DNA of 64,000 bases from Albifimbria verrucaria (taxonomy: Eukaryota; Ascomycota; Sordariomycetes; Hypocreales; Stachybotryaceae): contig JAHREC010000011.1 of NCBI GenBank assembly GCA_020081605.1, forward strand, positions 744,001 through 808,000, given 5' to 3'. Made by a program: the position numbers and the translations under genes. Positions within the stretch are counted from its first letter, which is position 1; the number at the start of each line of letters is the position of its first letter. Positions 1 through 12,387 of this stretch are shown here, piece after piece. The notes below the pieces were generated by a model, which worked only from the letters and a program-made list of their open reading frames with translations, had not been told where the DNA came from and searched no databases.

Positions 1-792
1 TGGCGCCCTTCCGTCCAAACGTCGCCAGCCATTCATCTCTGTCTTCAGATGTCATGTAAGTAGCCAGAGGCAGGATTATGTTGGAGGACAGGGATGCGCG
101 CGCAGCACCGAGATCTGCAAAGTTCAGAGCAAGGGCTGCATTGTCTGCAGGGAATGAAAGGCTGAACATGGATTCCAACTGATCAATGGTTAGCAATGTT
201 CAAGTGAATGTGAGGGTGCACGTACATGTTGTTCCGCGATCCGCCCTGCATCCCATGAGTTGAAGAAATACCAGTAACCAAATTTCATAAAGCCCAGTTG
301 CTCAAGACTTTGCTTATTGGGTGCATCCATATCCCAGGGCAGGCCAGGCGGAAAGTATCCGACCGACAAGTAGATGAATTTGTTAAATCGTTCAGGATGC
401 CAAACAGCAAGACTGGCGAGGACAAGAGAACCCCAATCATGACCGGCACCCACCACGGTACTCAAGCCCTCATTGTCGAGTAGCTCGGTTATGTGCCCGG
501 CGACCCTCTTGCGACCGTATGCCTCGACTTCAAGTGGCCTATCGCTTTCGCCGAACCCAAGCTGATCTGGTAGTATAACTCCAAAACCAGCAGCTGAAAG
601 CCCGGCTATTTGGCTGCGCCAGTCTCGGCGGGTAGATGGAAACCCGTGCATCAACAGAACAGTCTCATTATTGCCTTTTGCAGGAATATAGTCGTATACA
701 TATTTAAACCCGTCGTGGGTTGTAAATTCTTTGGTGATGTTGCCATGACTTGACGCGTAAACAATGTTTAGCAACAGCCAGGCCGATGACAT
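1..792 (-). CDS. alpha/beta-hydrolase, epoxide hydrolase-like (3' end cut by window)
   Basis: Starts at ATG 792 and runs off the left edge. Exon 1 is 226-792. A 47-nt intron (179-225, donor GTACGT, TGCTAAC branch site, CAG acceptor) joins in frame to 1-178, which stays open. Near residue 50 is the oxyanion/nucleotide-side motif HGFPSTRRDW, and near residue 117 the nucleophile elbow GHDWGS. The Asp nucleophile, not Ser, is typical of the epoxide hydrolase/haloalkane dehalogenase branch of the alpha/beta-hydrolase fold. The family opens epoxides to diols through an aspartyl ester. The N-terminus has a short hydrophobic stretch (SAWLLLNIVYA), so a weak signal or anchor is possible. The catalytic His lies outside the window. 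Substrate unknown. Confidence 0.85.
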
Positions 793-2481
793 AAGACGGG
801 GGCAATAACTTCATTGTAATCTTGCAAGCAATACGGCTGTTATAGTGATGCGTTTGGGCCTGTTGCGGGCATGATCAGATACATATACTCGGTCATGTCT
901 CTTCACGACAGGGGTTTCTTTAGACACTCTCAAAGTATGAATCAGTGCCAAGGGTTACCAATCGCCAAAGAACCTAACGCTTGACCTGCTGATTGCATTC
1001 CCGCTGTGCTTGATAATCAACTGCCACTCCGCAACTCCGTGTGTGCTTGATAATCATTCTCCTGACGCTTGCCGTGCAGACCCCTTGCCACATATTTATA
1101 CAATTAAGGAGTAGTGGCATTCCACAATAAGAATCCCGGCGATGTTTTCGCCAAGCGCTGGTAATCACCAAACTTGGTAAGGTAAGTCTGAGATTGTAAT
1201 CCCGTTCGGTGCCATACGAGTTTATTCACTTGTAGTCAAGAGTTCTGTATAGCGCTTCAGAAGAAACCATGACCAGAGTTTGGTGCCTTCAGCCAACGCG
1301 TTCTTTCCTCAACCAGCAAGCTTATCGTATGATGCCGGCATATAGGTACATGTAGACATTAGTGGCACATCTATTACGCAAACTTGCTTGTCCATAACTC
1401 TGCGTCACATAATTAGTTTTCTCGACACTTCACTGGTGGGGTTGCCCTTGCTTAAATGTGCCAAGAAAGTGGGGATTGCAAATTTTGGCTACTTCATGCG
1501 CAGCTATACTGAATTGAGAGCGGCTTATGGCCCTCTTTATCTTGTTAATCTTCTCTATTGCGCCTCTCACCCCATGATTGGCTATCTACCGGAGTCAGTG
1601 CGTGATTGCGAATTTGGGCAGAGTGTAGGCTTTGTGATGCTCCTCAACGCCAACTCTATCAGAGTTAACTTCTAGAATAAACGGCACCCAAAACGTACCA
1701 ATGGAATATTTTGGTGTATGAATCATCAAATTGACGAAGAATTCATGGGAATGATGACTGCTCAGTATCTGTATACCCAAAACCTAAAGAGTTCAGGCGT
1801 GGTCCACGAGCCTAGCCAAGTATTATGGCTTGACGACATGGTAGCTACATAAATTCGCGTATCATCACATTTGGCTCTCATGGCTTGTAGTAAGCACTTA
1901 TAGTTCACTCAAAATTGTGGCTCTGGTTTTCGATGAATTAGGCCTATCAATTTTACCATAATTTTTGTCTAACAATCTGACCAAACTCTAGAGTCTTTTC
2001 TACCTGTATTCGAACCATGACCCTCATTTTGAACGATGGACAATGGTACCATTTCCTCCCAAGCTTCATACTTCAGTTATCTGAATAAAATGACATCACT
2101 GTCTCCCATCAAATTCCAAAGTTGACTTATTTGGTTACAAGTATTGTAACTATTCGCTCTGTTATACTGAACATGCTTCCAACTTAGAGGTTATCTTCCT
2201 GGGGCATATGCCTCCGTACCCAGCGATAATTGTTGCAAACAAACCAACCTCCTTCCAATTTACAGGGTCCTAAGTCGGTCCGGTCGATTTATCAAGCCGG
2301 GAGGGCCAAGAAATTCCGGTATGCCTAAGAACCATGGGGCAGTATTCCCCGCGTCAAACAAAACGCCATTTCTATGGACTGTCAGTTCAAGTCATTGCGG
2401 CGGAGCAGTTGACATTACATAAGATGATACGCAGTTATCTTCTCGACATATGCACCTGTCTTCTTTGTCAGTCGTCTATTG
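793..2481. other. gene-poor AT-rich spacer
   Basis: No supported gene. The longest open frame is about 95 codons (1388-1675). It has no recognisable domain, splice partner or compositional bias. Base composition is clearly more AT-rich than in the neighbouring genes. Confidence 0.5.
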
Positions 2482-3450
2482 TCATGCATATAGAAAAAAC
2501 TGCGAACTTAGACACCAGTAGGCATAGCTGTCAGCATTTAAGATAGCTTTGCCAAAGTTTTTGATTGATTTTTCTTTCGTTGAAGTCACCCCCGTGCAGC
2601 GGCTCCAGCCAATAACTTCTTCATTCCTTCGGGCAACTGTTTCAACTTGTCAGCCTACATCGTTCAAGGACGTAGCAGTGAACTTACGATTCACTGGTCG
2701 TACTACGTGAATCAATTCACGTAGAATGATGAAAGAAGTGAGACGGTACGCGACATATTTGTCCAGAGTTCTCCCATTCAAGGGACCTGGCTTTTTACGG
2801 TCAAGTGGCCTCGTCTTGTCATCGAGGAGACCTTCGGGTGGTGACGATTTCATGAGCGACGGTAATGTGGGCGTGTTTGAAAGTAGCCATGGGCCTACAC
2901 CACGCAATACAATGGCAGACGCTGAGTCAGAAACAGCTTCATCGGCTATGAATGTTAACACCAAAGGGTGACCGTTTTGCACGTCTTGGTCCATTTGCTT
3001 AGTGTTAGATTTTAAAGTGATCCCAGTTCTTTGGTCACGCCAAACACCGACAGTATCGGTTTCTATGTCGTGAGAGTCGCAGAATATGATGGGGAAACTT
3101 CCAGGTTTGAAGTCAAAGACATCTTTACGCTTTTGGACCTTCTCGAGGTTATCTTTGCATCAATTAGTAGCCGTTACTAAGAGGTAGTTCACTGCCATAC
3201 CTTGAATCTGTTTCAGTTCGTCTTCTTTCTCAGTCCACCACAGCTTGAATCTGCTATCACCCCATTGCTTTCCCCATATCCCCTCTCGTCCTGCAGCGAT
3301 CATCTTCTCAGCATCTTCCACTGCCTGCTTAACATGCTCAATACCACTAACACCGCATGAGTTCTCATCAATATCATACGCCGCCACGAAATTGATGATA
3401 CTGAGAAACCCAACTGCAGCGAAGACTCTTCGGATAGATATTGTAAACAT
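2482..3450 (-). CDS. secreted zincin-like protein with degenerate HExxH (RELIH)
   Basis: Three exons reconstruct a 289-residue protein: 3201-3450, 2688-3152 and 2482-2636. The introns are 3153-3200 (48 nt, CTACTAAT branch) and 2637-2687 (51 nt, GTAAGT donor, GCTGAC branch). The phases agree (250+465+155 nt). Residues 1-24 form a signal peptide ending FVAA. Near residue 225 is FIILRELIHVV, which sits where fungal deuterolysin/M35-like zincins carry a HExxH helix. The first zinc-binding His is Arg here, while Glu and the second His remain. Downstream are VIGWSRC and NADSYAYW, like the [V/Y]GW..C and NADSYA(Y/L)F blocks that follow HExxH in secreted fungal zincins. The exact family is inferred. 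The protein is probably catalytically impaired, but no frame or splice site is damaged. Confidence 0.72.
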
Positions 3451-4334
3451 CTTCTATGAGATGTAGCGAATTCCGTTAGAACAAGAGGTGGTTTAATACC
3501 ACAAAATAACAAAAGAGAGGATGTGTTTTATGGAAAGGAAATATGATGCATTCCATCACCAGGTTCAAGCGAATTTCTGACGTATTGTATACCGTCTGCT
3601 GCTCTAGGCAAATTGAAAAAGTCTCCGCAAATGCAGAATCTAAACAACCAATCTTGATAAGTTGCTATTCTAAATCGATTCGCTTATGTTGGCTCAGTAT
3701 TGCGTCCATCTTGAAACATATTCGGCCGTCGCAAAACGGAGCGAGAGAAACCAACTGATGCTTCGTAGAGCCGTGAGGTAGTATCATGTCATCCAGTTAG
3801 TTATTTGGACCCATGACTGCAATCCTTGTCTAAAAATTGCTCAAGTACAAGGCCCCCAGGCAGGGAAGCTCACAATCAATCCATGGAAGAGCCCGCCCCA
3901 AGTCAGCACTGGGGTTACGAAAACACTTTCATCGGGTACAGCCTCCGTTGGCTTGCTAGCAATTTTAAGAAGCCTGGCAGCGTTTACAAAAGATTGCTCA
4001 CCGGTGCATACTACACAGCCAACATGCGTCATTTAGCGAGAACTATTTCCATCGCATGGCAATGCCTGCATAACGAGTTACGCGTTGACAGAATCACGCA
4101 TGACCAAAAATATCTTGATTATGTTGTTTGCTGTCTGCGTCAACTTAGGACTCCCAACATCCTGCCATGCAGAATCAGAACCAACAACTCACTTCAATAA
4201 CACTCGTTGTGTTTGCTGTGAAATAGCCATCAACTGAAGTTGAAAGGTTTAAAAATTCAAAGTTAGCTCATACTTCACTCCCGTCACTCTCTTATGTCGA
4301 TCAGTTTGTGATTCTGTTGTACTTGTGCGCAAAA
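3451..4334. other. intergenic spacer
   Basis: Holds a 124-codon plus-strand frame (3826-4200) and an overlapping 63-codon minus-strand frame (3841-4032). Neither has a recognisable domain or splice structure. I see no repeat or RNA gene. Confidence 0.4.
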
Positions 4335-7300
4335 ATGAAACAACTATCTTTTCTCTTGGCTGCCTCCACGGCAGTGGCATTCATATTGAGAGTCAATCGT
4401 CCGCACGATCCCAGAGATATTCTTGATTCCGCTTCGATGGGCATTGGTTCCACTGTACCATCATCACCATCTTTGCCCACGACCGCGCTTTTCACGATCA
4501 GTTCAACACCTTTGTTAGGAGTTACAAGTGGACAAAGAACTCAAATCAGCATTGTAACTGATCCCAGCGGCGGGCTGGAAATTACATCTTCGCTTGAAGA
4601 GTCTATCAACCCTACCATTGAGATCAGTCATAGCAGTGGTGACCATCAAACACCAGGGCCAAGCATCAGCAGTATCAAAGATCCATCGACCTTAAGCCTT
4701 GGTGGTGGCGGGACGACTACACTACAGATCCATATTAGCAACACAGTTTCCAGCAATACCCCAAGTGGGATGCCTCCTAATCTGATTAGCCCAATACCCA
4801 CCACTCATAGAATGAGTCCAGAGAGCAGTACATGGATCACTAGTCCGGCTTTAGAATCAAGTATTACCAACTCTGGGAGCAGGTCTCGCAGTACAAACCG
4901 GATACATACACCTGGAAGTGTTTTCACGCCTGAAGATGGAAGCATGGTTCCAAAACCTAGTCGCAGCGATTCTCCAGGTGCATCCTTTCCAAGTAGTACA
5001 ACTGGATTGGATAATGGCATATCTTTCTCTGTTGACTCATCAACATCCACAAATAAGGGTCATTCAGCTGAAACTACTAGCACAACGAATGTTGTGGTTA
5101 GTGGTGGTTTGCCCCTGTCGAGTCTGACTGATTCGACTATTGTGACTCCTCTGCCTGATACACCTTTCTCAAGCGGTGGTATTATAAGTACAGGGAAAGA
5201 AATATCGACGATGCCCTCGCAAACGCAATCTAGCGCAACGGCAATACCTGTGAAATCAGAGACATCAGTCCGAGACGCAACCACTCAGCCTACTTCAAGT
5301 AATCTCGCCATCACTGGGTCATCTTCCAGCTCACTTGACACAAGCAACAGTGGTGCTGGATCCTTCGAGCCTGATACTACCTCTACAGTCGCAACAGACC
5401 AGCTCAGTTCGATAGAGACCTTGCCGATCTCCTTTGTCACAAGTACAGACATACCTATTACCACATACTCGTCGCTTCCGTCGGGAGCTACACTTCGCGC
5501 AATCACTGATTCAACTTATACATCAAACACTATTGCCTCTGTTAAGTTTGTAGAGGACTCAGAACCAACACTTGTACCGATTATCATTCCCAGACGTGGT
5601 GGGCCGCCAGTAGCATGCTTACAATGCCTCCCTCAAGGGCCTAACCCACCAAACATTGTCTTTAATATACCAGGCCCAGACGGCTTCTGTGTAAAGATAT
5701 TAGGGCTCAAAATAGGAAATTGTCCTTCGCCGGGAAGTCCTACGAATCCAGATTCACCTGATCTCCCACCTCCTCACGACCCTGTCAATCCGCCACCTAC
5801 AAATCCAGGAAATCCGCCCCGGATAAACCAGTTAACCCTCAACCAGATGCTCCCAGCATTCCACCGCCTGGAGCTATCCCAGAGCCTCCACAGGATCCGA
5901 GTGAGGAAACAAATCCGCCAGAGAGTGAAAGCATAAAAAGCACAATCACGTCAACCTCGCGTTCCACGACTGAGCAGTCTACTACTACAGCATCTATCCA
6001 TTCAACTGAAACGAATGAGAGCTCAGAATCAATTACCTCAACAAGCTTTCTCACCACCTTCACCACCACCACAACAGAAAGCTCCACATCAAGTACGGTG
6101 ACAGAACAATCAACGATATCAACTGTAACTTCCTACATGAATCCCTGCCTAGGAACTGTTCCAGTTTATGATATCACGGTCCAGTGTACTACGGGTGATA
6201 CGGTCTCTTGTACAACTATTACTGGAGATTATCTTCCATGTTTCTGGGGCCAGAGTACTACTTCCACTTCAAAGATACCTCTCACCAGTGGAACACCATC
6301 TGAGTCGATCACGACAGCCCAAACGACTATGACGGAGGCAATTGATCTGTGTATAGCGACCACGGATGTCTTTGAAACAATTGTTCGATGCTCTACAGGT
6401 GACACGGTTTCTTGCACAACAGCTACCGGTAGTAAACTCACATGTATCTTGGCTGGTACTAGCAGTTTGGTCACCCTGACTGAGTCTCTCGCCATCAAGA
6501 CCACTTCCCACACCAGTACTACGGCGTTCATGACAAGTACAGTGACTACGATTGATTCGCGCACTATCGTTACCCCCATTGCCAGCTCCCACCCCACCGA
6601 TGCGACTCCGACCATTGCTACTTCAATTACCAGTTTCTCCTCGTGTACGCATGGCTGTGCGCCAGTTACACTTATGGGAGTCGACTGGCCTCCTTCCAAC
6701 CCAGAATGGGCCTCGGCAATACCGTTGCCAAAACTTTGGGAGTCTTGGTTCAACATTCACCCAGATGATAGACCAATGTCAACAACTTTTGCCTCAAGAA
6801 CTACTACCCACAGACCCGAAAAAACCTCCAGCAGTAAGTAATTTCGAACTTCTCAGGTCATAAATTCTAACCATTTTGTTTCTTTATCAGTGAAACCGAT
6901 AACCACTACCATGGGCGACGGTGATGTTGTGGTTTGCACATCCTTATCAAAGGACAGCTGTATAGGCACTACAATATCAACCGCGAAGCCATACGCAACC
7001 GGAACATGTAACATTCACATACAAGAAGTCGCACAGGGAAACAAGGGGTTCATTCCACGAATTGGGGTCACAGACAGTGCTGGTAAAAATATTGCATATC
7101 ACCTAGGAAAAGAATTGATCGATGTAGGTTCCATCACTTTCGTGGAGGAAAAATACCTTTTCTAGCCCCCAAAATAACATTGCTAACCTTGAACTTAGTG
7201 GGGTTCTACTATCACTATTGCACGGGACAAGCTTGAGTACGACATAAAGATCGAGTTCCTCGACGACTGGCTCCAGAAGCGAGACAGGCCCGAGCCGGGC

Positions 7301-7607
7301 TCGCTTACAAGGCCAGATACACTTAAATACAAAGCCTACGATGTGTTAATCGACACAGGTACAGTCAAATGGAGCACTAATGATGAGGATAAAGATAGTC
7401 TTCCACACTGTGAGGTCGGTGGTTGGGATGGTGGCGCGGATTGGTATGTTCCTGTGATCGGATTCGATTTTTTCGAGGATTTGCTTGAAGGGCTTCCTCT
7501 AGATTTACCTGTAAGTCTGCGCCAGTCATCTTCAAGTTTCACAATTCCGGTCGCTAATATGAGGGACAAATCAGACTCGGGACATGGACTGCCGCTGGAA
7601 GTGTTAA
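4335..7607 (+). CDS. large Ser/Thr-rich secreted (mucin-like) protein with C-terminal globular domain
   Basis: ATG 4335 opens a signal peptide (MKQLSFLLAASTAVAF). The following ~430 residues are dominated by Ser/Thr with sparse Pro/Gly, as in heavily O-glycosylated wall or adhesin-like proteins. Next come a Cys/Pro segment (VACLQCLPQGPNPP) and a Pro/Asn-rich hinge. The frame breaks at a CCCC run (5817-5820); one extra C restores it. After this are two tandem ~45-residue Cys units (YDITVQCTTGDTVSCTT and its near copy). Introns 6834-6890, 7124-7198 and 7511-7574 are in phase and lead to a non-repetitive domain (GWDGGADWYVPVIGFDFFED) ending TRDMDCRWKC. Function unknown. A surface or extracellular role is inferred from composition only. 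No GPI signal is seen. Confidence 0.75.
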
Positions 7608-8050
7608 GATATTCTTTCCCCAACAGCCTTGGTCGTCTATTCTTTTCAGGCGCGTGAGCCTATGCCTAATTCGTGAAACAAAGTTAAGGCTGAATGCTGG
7701 TACACCGACACCTAAGTACAAATTACTTATTCATCAATTTCCTCATTATCTGTTGTGATTAATCTCGCAAAGTATCGCCATTGAGCCATCTCCCCAATTG
7801 CCTTAGGATGCAGCGAATTTGTTTGGCCCATTTTCTCAAATCAACATGCTGACAAGTGAATGACTCAAGTCAAATTGTTGACTAACTGAATGTTCGTAGA
7901 CATCCATCATTTGCTCAAAAGAATAAATGGTTACAGTAACCAAAATCTCTACCCCTTATATGACGCCGTATTTCAGTCTGGTTCAATCCACTTCTAGCTA
8001 TATCCACGAGCAAACTACTCAGAAATACTGGTCTACTTCAGTCATGTATT
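7608..8050. other. intergenic spacer
   Basis: AT-rich sequence between two convergent genes, with no supported feature. Confidence 0.45.
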
Positions 8051-8983
8051 CTAATTCCCATAAGGATCTTCCACCAGTATCATCCAAATTTCCTCAACCC
8101 ATTCTTTAGAGCGGAAGTCTCCGCGCGCCTGATCTTCGGTTGTTTGGCCCATGTGCTGCAATGATACCAAAGGCGGACACTCAGGAACCCTCATTTCCCT
8201 GTCCCATATCCTTTGCATGCCTTCCGTGCCAATGCGAGAAGCAGTTTCTTGGCCTTTCTTCCGATGGCTATACATAATTCTGACGTAGTCGCAACCAACT
8301 GTTACAATGAGATGATTTGTAAAAGGTGGCATGTAGGACGTCCCACGCAGTGGCCACACTTCGTCCTGGACCAAACGTCTAACTTCAGCGATAATATCCT
8401 CGACAGACATTGCGTTCCACGTATCAAAGTCATCTCCAGGCACCATGGGCACATGACCAGCCGGTATAAAGATGAAATCCAGGTATAGCCCTGCGATTCT
8501 ATGACAGGCTTCCAGAGTGTTGAACCAATCTTTTTGAGGCTGTTGCCCTGGGATAAAAGTGTCGACCCATGAAAACCACTCCATTTCGAGTGACTTTAAA
8601 TGCTGCAGTACTTCAGTTGATATCTTTCCATAGAGAAATTGGTCAAAGAACATCGCTCCGGCGTAACGATTTGGTGGTAGATTTGGATCCACGGGTTCGT
8701 GAGGGTCTACAATGTCCATGGCACGTCTCGTGTCTGGACAAACTATAAAGTGGTTCTGTTTCCAAAACAGCTCTCTAGCCTTCAAATAAAAATCCTTGTT
8801 GACAAACAATAAAGATTTATTCTCAAGCTCCTTGACGTAGAACCCATTGGGAATGTGCCAGTAAACCGTTTGTTCTGGAGCCCTCATATTCATTTGGTCA
8901 AATATGTCCAATTGGATATCTTGCGGTAGCTTGTAAAAGTGAAATTGCGTACCAACCTCGACCTGTCGTTCGGGTGATTCCAT
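8051..8983 (-). CDS. F-box-like / 2EXR-like protein of unknown function
   Basis: Single-exon 310-residue frame. I start at ATG 8983, because the upstream extension of the frame uses a non-ATG codon. Residues ~18-45 contain FYKLPQDIQLDIFDQM, an F-box/2EXR-like LPxDIxLxIF helix pair. Together with the aromatic, Pro-rich remainder (WHIPNGFYVKELENKSLLFVNKDFYLKARELFW) this resembles the large fungal families of F-box-related proteins used as SCF ubiquitin-ligase adaptors. No signal peptide or membrane helix. The partner is unknown. It lies head-to-head with the damaged gene at 9258. Confidence 0.65.
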   Translation of the reverse strand: MESPERQVEVGTQFHFYKLPQDIQLDIFDQMNMRAPEQTVYWHIPNGFYVKELENKSLLFVNKDFYLKARELFWKQNHFIVCPDTRRAMDIVDPHEPVDPNLPPNRYAGAMFFDQFLYGKISTEVLQHLKSLEMEWFSWVDTFIPGQQPQKDWFNTLEACHRIAGLYLDFIFIPAGHVPMVPGDDFDTWNAMSVEDIIAEVRRLVQDEVWPLRGTSYMPPFTNHLIVTVGCDYVRIMYSHRKKGQETASRIGTEGMQRIWDREMRVPECPPLVSLQHMGQTTEDQARGDFRSKEWVEEIWMILVEDPYGN

Positions 8984-9257
8984 GATTGACGATTGAATGA
9001 TGACCAAAATCAAAAGCTGGTGCTAGCCGGGTTATTCGGAGGTTGGCTGATGAGGGGAAGGAATGGGACAACATGTTGACTCTGACTAATAACCCGCATA
9101 CAAGAATTGGGGTCCGTTTCAGCCTCAAAATGCCATGTGACAACAAATACGAACGCGCGTAAGATGAACACTACACTTTTGAGCAACAGAAGGGGGCGGT
9201 TGGTCAATCCAGTAGACATGTAACTGTTGGTCATCACGGCTGAGTGGCTGCAAGGGC

Positions 9258-10590
9258 TTGATGTTAGTAGCTCATCTCCATTATAATTCGGAGATGCAAT
9301 GCTCCTGCACTCTCGTACCTCGCATGGATCTCCATCTAACGCTATCCACCGAAGAGTGGATAATGGGCATACCTCAGGCTGCTTTAACCAAGGGCTACGT
9401 AGAGAAACAATTGGTATGGATTGCTGTAAAAGATGTTCCTCACGGAATACCTGATATTGAAACCCTCTACGGGTGGGGCGAACAAGGCATTCAATTGGCT
9501 TAAGAAGCTGGAAAACTGTCTCGGGCTTTGTATGACCAAGAAAAAACTCTTATCGTTGCATCTTTCTATGACGATGAAGAGAAAAAATATATGCCTCGAT
9601 CATTCCAAGAGGCGAATATCAGAATTGGATGAATGACCCTTTAGGAAACAAGAGGTCTAGACCATACAGAGACTACACGCCAGGTTGGCGAGCAGCACGA
9701 GCTGCTGCAAATGGCCCAGATTATGCTGAATGTCACGCAGAAGATGGACCTTACTTCCTAAGAGAAATCTTCCACTCGCCTAAACGGGCAATTATGGTGT
9801 TGTGACACCCCAGGGTAGCAAAGTTGCAGTTTGGGCCGTGATGGGAATCGACGAAAAGAATCTTGCGACAGCACACGGTATACTGAGACAGAACTGTCCG
9901 TTTTGCCTAAAAACTGCAGCGCAGCTTGGTATTGATACCGAAGGGCCTGGAGTCAATCCTCCGCCACAGAATCGCCTTCCAACTCCTAACGAACTTGAGA
10001 TATACAACGGAAAACTGAGACACTTGAAGGCAAGTACGCTACCGAAAAAAACACCCAAATGACCATGATACAAATTGTGGAGTGGATTAAACTGGTGGAA
10101 AGTGGTTTGAGTGGCGACAGTGATGAAGATTTTCTTGCAGGAGATACATGACCTGTTAATAAGGGGCTCCAGGATGAAATTCGATTCGGGAGAGTTGGCA
10201 TGGTTGAAGAAAACAACTCATTCGGGGTTGATGTCATCCCATACTAAGCTTACGGTAGTATCTGAGTGTATTTCAAATCGATTTTGTATTTGCGTGTCAT
10301 CCTTGAAGTTGTTTCGTCTTGACAGGTAAGACGCTAGGCACTTCATGGTGCTACGCAAGCACATCTACACATTGTGATGAAATGATGTGAGCTGTGGCTG
10401 GGATATTTGTATTCCCTCACAGTTAAATATCCTCATAAGTCTTCTGTTTAACACCTTTATTCTTGTATCGTGTTGGGGTTACTAATCTTCTTTGTCTAGG
10501 AACACGAAACTCACTACGATATCCAAGAGTGTCGGTACACATGATGCGGCACAAGAGCTCAAACGCTACCTAGGGTCATTAAATATGTAA
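9258..10590 (+). pseudogene. damaged gene with deaminase-like HAE...CPxC zinc motifs
   Basis: Protein-like sequence runs through several frames. An in-frame TAA sits at 9501-9503. Frame changes lie near 9622, 9796 (GTGTTGTG) and 10015 (AAAA), a TGA is at 10149-10151, and another shift falls near 10240. The end looks like a real gene end: a good donor (10326) and TTTGTCTAG acceptor (10499) join to a last exon ending in TAA at 10588-10590. The segment around 9734 encodes AECHAEDGPYF. After about 53 codons comes NCPFCLKTAAQLG (CPFC at 9895-9906). A His-x-Glu helix followed by CxxC at such spacing is the zinc-site layout of the cytidine-deaminase-like fold. The assignment is by motif only. The locus may be a true pseudogene or a functional gene with several sequence errors. 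The two in-frame stops favour a pseudogene. Confidence 0.55.
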
Positions 10591-12387
10591 CAGTCAAACA
10601 GATACTCTCGATTTTTTTACATGGTATATCTAGTATACAGCCACATGTTAAGTATTACGGTACATGCGTCACTGAGAATACCCTAAGGGACACAGGAATA
10701 GTTTTTTATTATGTATCACATATGACGGTTCATTAGCTACGCTTGGCCAGCCCCATCAAAATATCAGTGGACCCTAGAATCAAAGGGCAACGCAATCAAC
10801 CCAATTTTTGTTCGGGTTGGCAAAACGTAAATTAACTCGACAACCCTATTCTTCCATGCAAGGTGCCCACTATTGTGACTATTTAATATACCATTATATT
10901 TTGCGAGGTACGATCGTGTTACATGATTTACCGTTAGCCTATTGTGGTGTCCCGGTACTATCGCAACTTACCATTGTCTGGCAAAGAAGGGTAGTCTTGC
11001 AATCTACCGGCATGTTGCCTCGGCTGATGAATGCATCGGAGTTTCGTTTGGTTGTGGTTAGTTAAGATGCAGTCCGCTGCTAACCAATATCCATAGCTAC
11101 TCCAAATCAATGTCAGACGAGTCACTGCTGCAGGTTCGTACGATTCCAATTGGTAGAGATACGAGTCCGTGGTCCCTGATGCTTCAACGTAAAACGTGTC
11201 CGCCTTTGATAACTGGGTGATATGATAGGTACAACAACGAAGGCCCCGGAGCAGAATATGATGGATGGGTCCCCTAATAGATCCATTGCAAGGATACTAC
11301 CCCTCACGCCGTTTGTTCGAGGATCGATCATGCTTGTCAAAGTGTGGACACAAGTTAATTAGCGTGGGACGCAAGCTAAAAACCAGAGAACAAAGATCAC
11401 AGAGCAAAACGGTGTTGGTTGTTGGCAGACAAGTAAATTGTATAAGAAGTTGGATTGATAGAGGTATCATTTACCTATCCATGATACCAGCAACATGGGA
11501 TATCGTTGTCGGTAGATGGCCACCCCTGACAATAACCATCTCTTCCGTCGCTCTACCGGGCCACGGCAGACATGGTGTCTCGGATAAGCTATCCGGCGCT
11601 TCGATTTATTTATGGGCCATATGAATCCTCTAAAGCTTGTCCTTGCTCCATATTTGCCGATAGGAGCCAGGGACGCAAAAGCTAGGGCACTTCACGGCAG
11701 AATTTGTTTGAATGAGAGATGGAAACCAAGACGTCACATCAAACTCAAGCCACACTACGAAAAGGCGAATTCCGAATTGTCATTGTTGATGCGAAAGAAT
11801 TCTTGGAAGCAGTTGTTAGTTTAGATCTCTAATGTATCAGATGTACCGGAGCAGATAAGAGCCTCAAATTCACGCTCTCCAATAATCACATCCTATAGCT
11901 CGGAAATCCGGCACCAGTGGGGCCAACTGAGTGGGACGTTTGGTGCGGTTACGCCCGATTGCCTTGAAGTTATGGGGTCGCTGAGATTGTGACTTACCCC
12001 TGCGTTGACAGCGAATGTAAAGATCGGTGCATGTTTACCGAGAACAACTGTCACATAGGCGGCGCATTTCGGACTGGGTTATCCCACCCCGGCACGTTTG
12101 GGACCACGGCATCCTTCGACTAGAGCTAGTCCAGAGGATTGGCTTGTTACTCCGGTATATGGCATCGTGACTGACATCTCCATGGTGCCTGGTATGCACG
12201 TGCAGTTACATCCAGAGTTGTTGAGGAAAAGGTAGCCTGGCCTCGAGGTCTATAGGTATAAATTGAAGTGCTCCTCGCCTGATTTACCCGTCTATCTCTT
12301 CACAGAAGCAAGCAACTCACACTTCCAAGAGTTACCTCATCTATCACCCTACAAGCATCTTTCCAAAGTTCTTTACCAACCGTCAAC
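10591..12387. other. 1.8 kb spacer, no gene seen
   Basis: Short frames only (up to 119 codons at 11265-11624), with no domain or splice logic. The last 130 bases form the promoter of the secreted Cys-rich gene. Confidence 0.45.
12257..12264 (+). promoter_or_regulatory. TATA box candidate
   Basis: TATAAATT lies 124 nt upstream of ATG 12388, with a CT-rich leader (ctatctcttcac, ctcatctatcaccc) between, a typical layout for a strongly expressed secreted-protein gene. No transcript data. Confidence 0.4.

Noticed and set aside
3826..4200. 124-codon plus frame and opposing 63-codon minus frame
   Set aside because: Neither shows a domain or splicing; the minus product looked vaguely protein-like but could not be extended.
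6229..6756. 175-codon frame antisense to the mucin-like gene
   Set aside because: Val/Ser-rich shadow of a Thr/Ser-rich coding strand.
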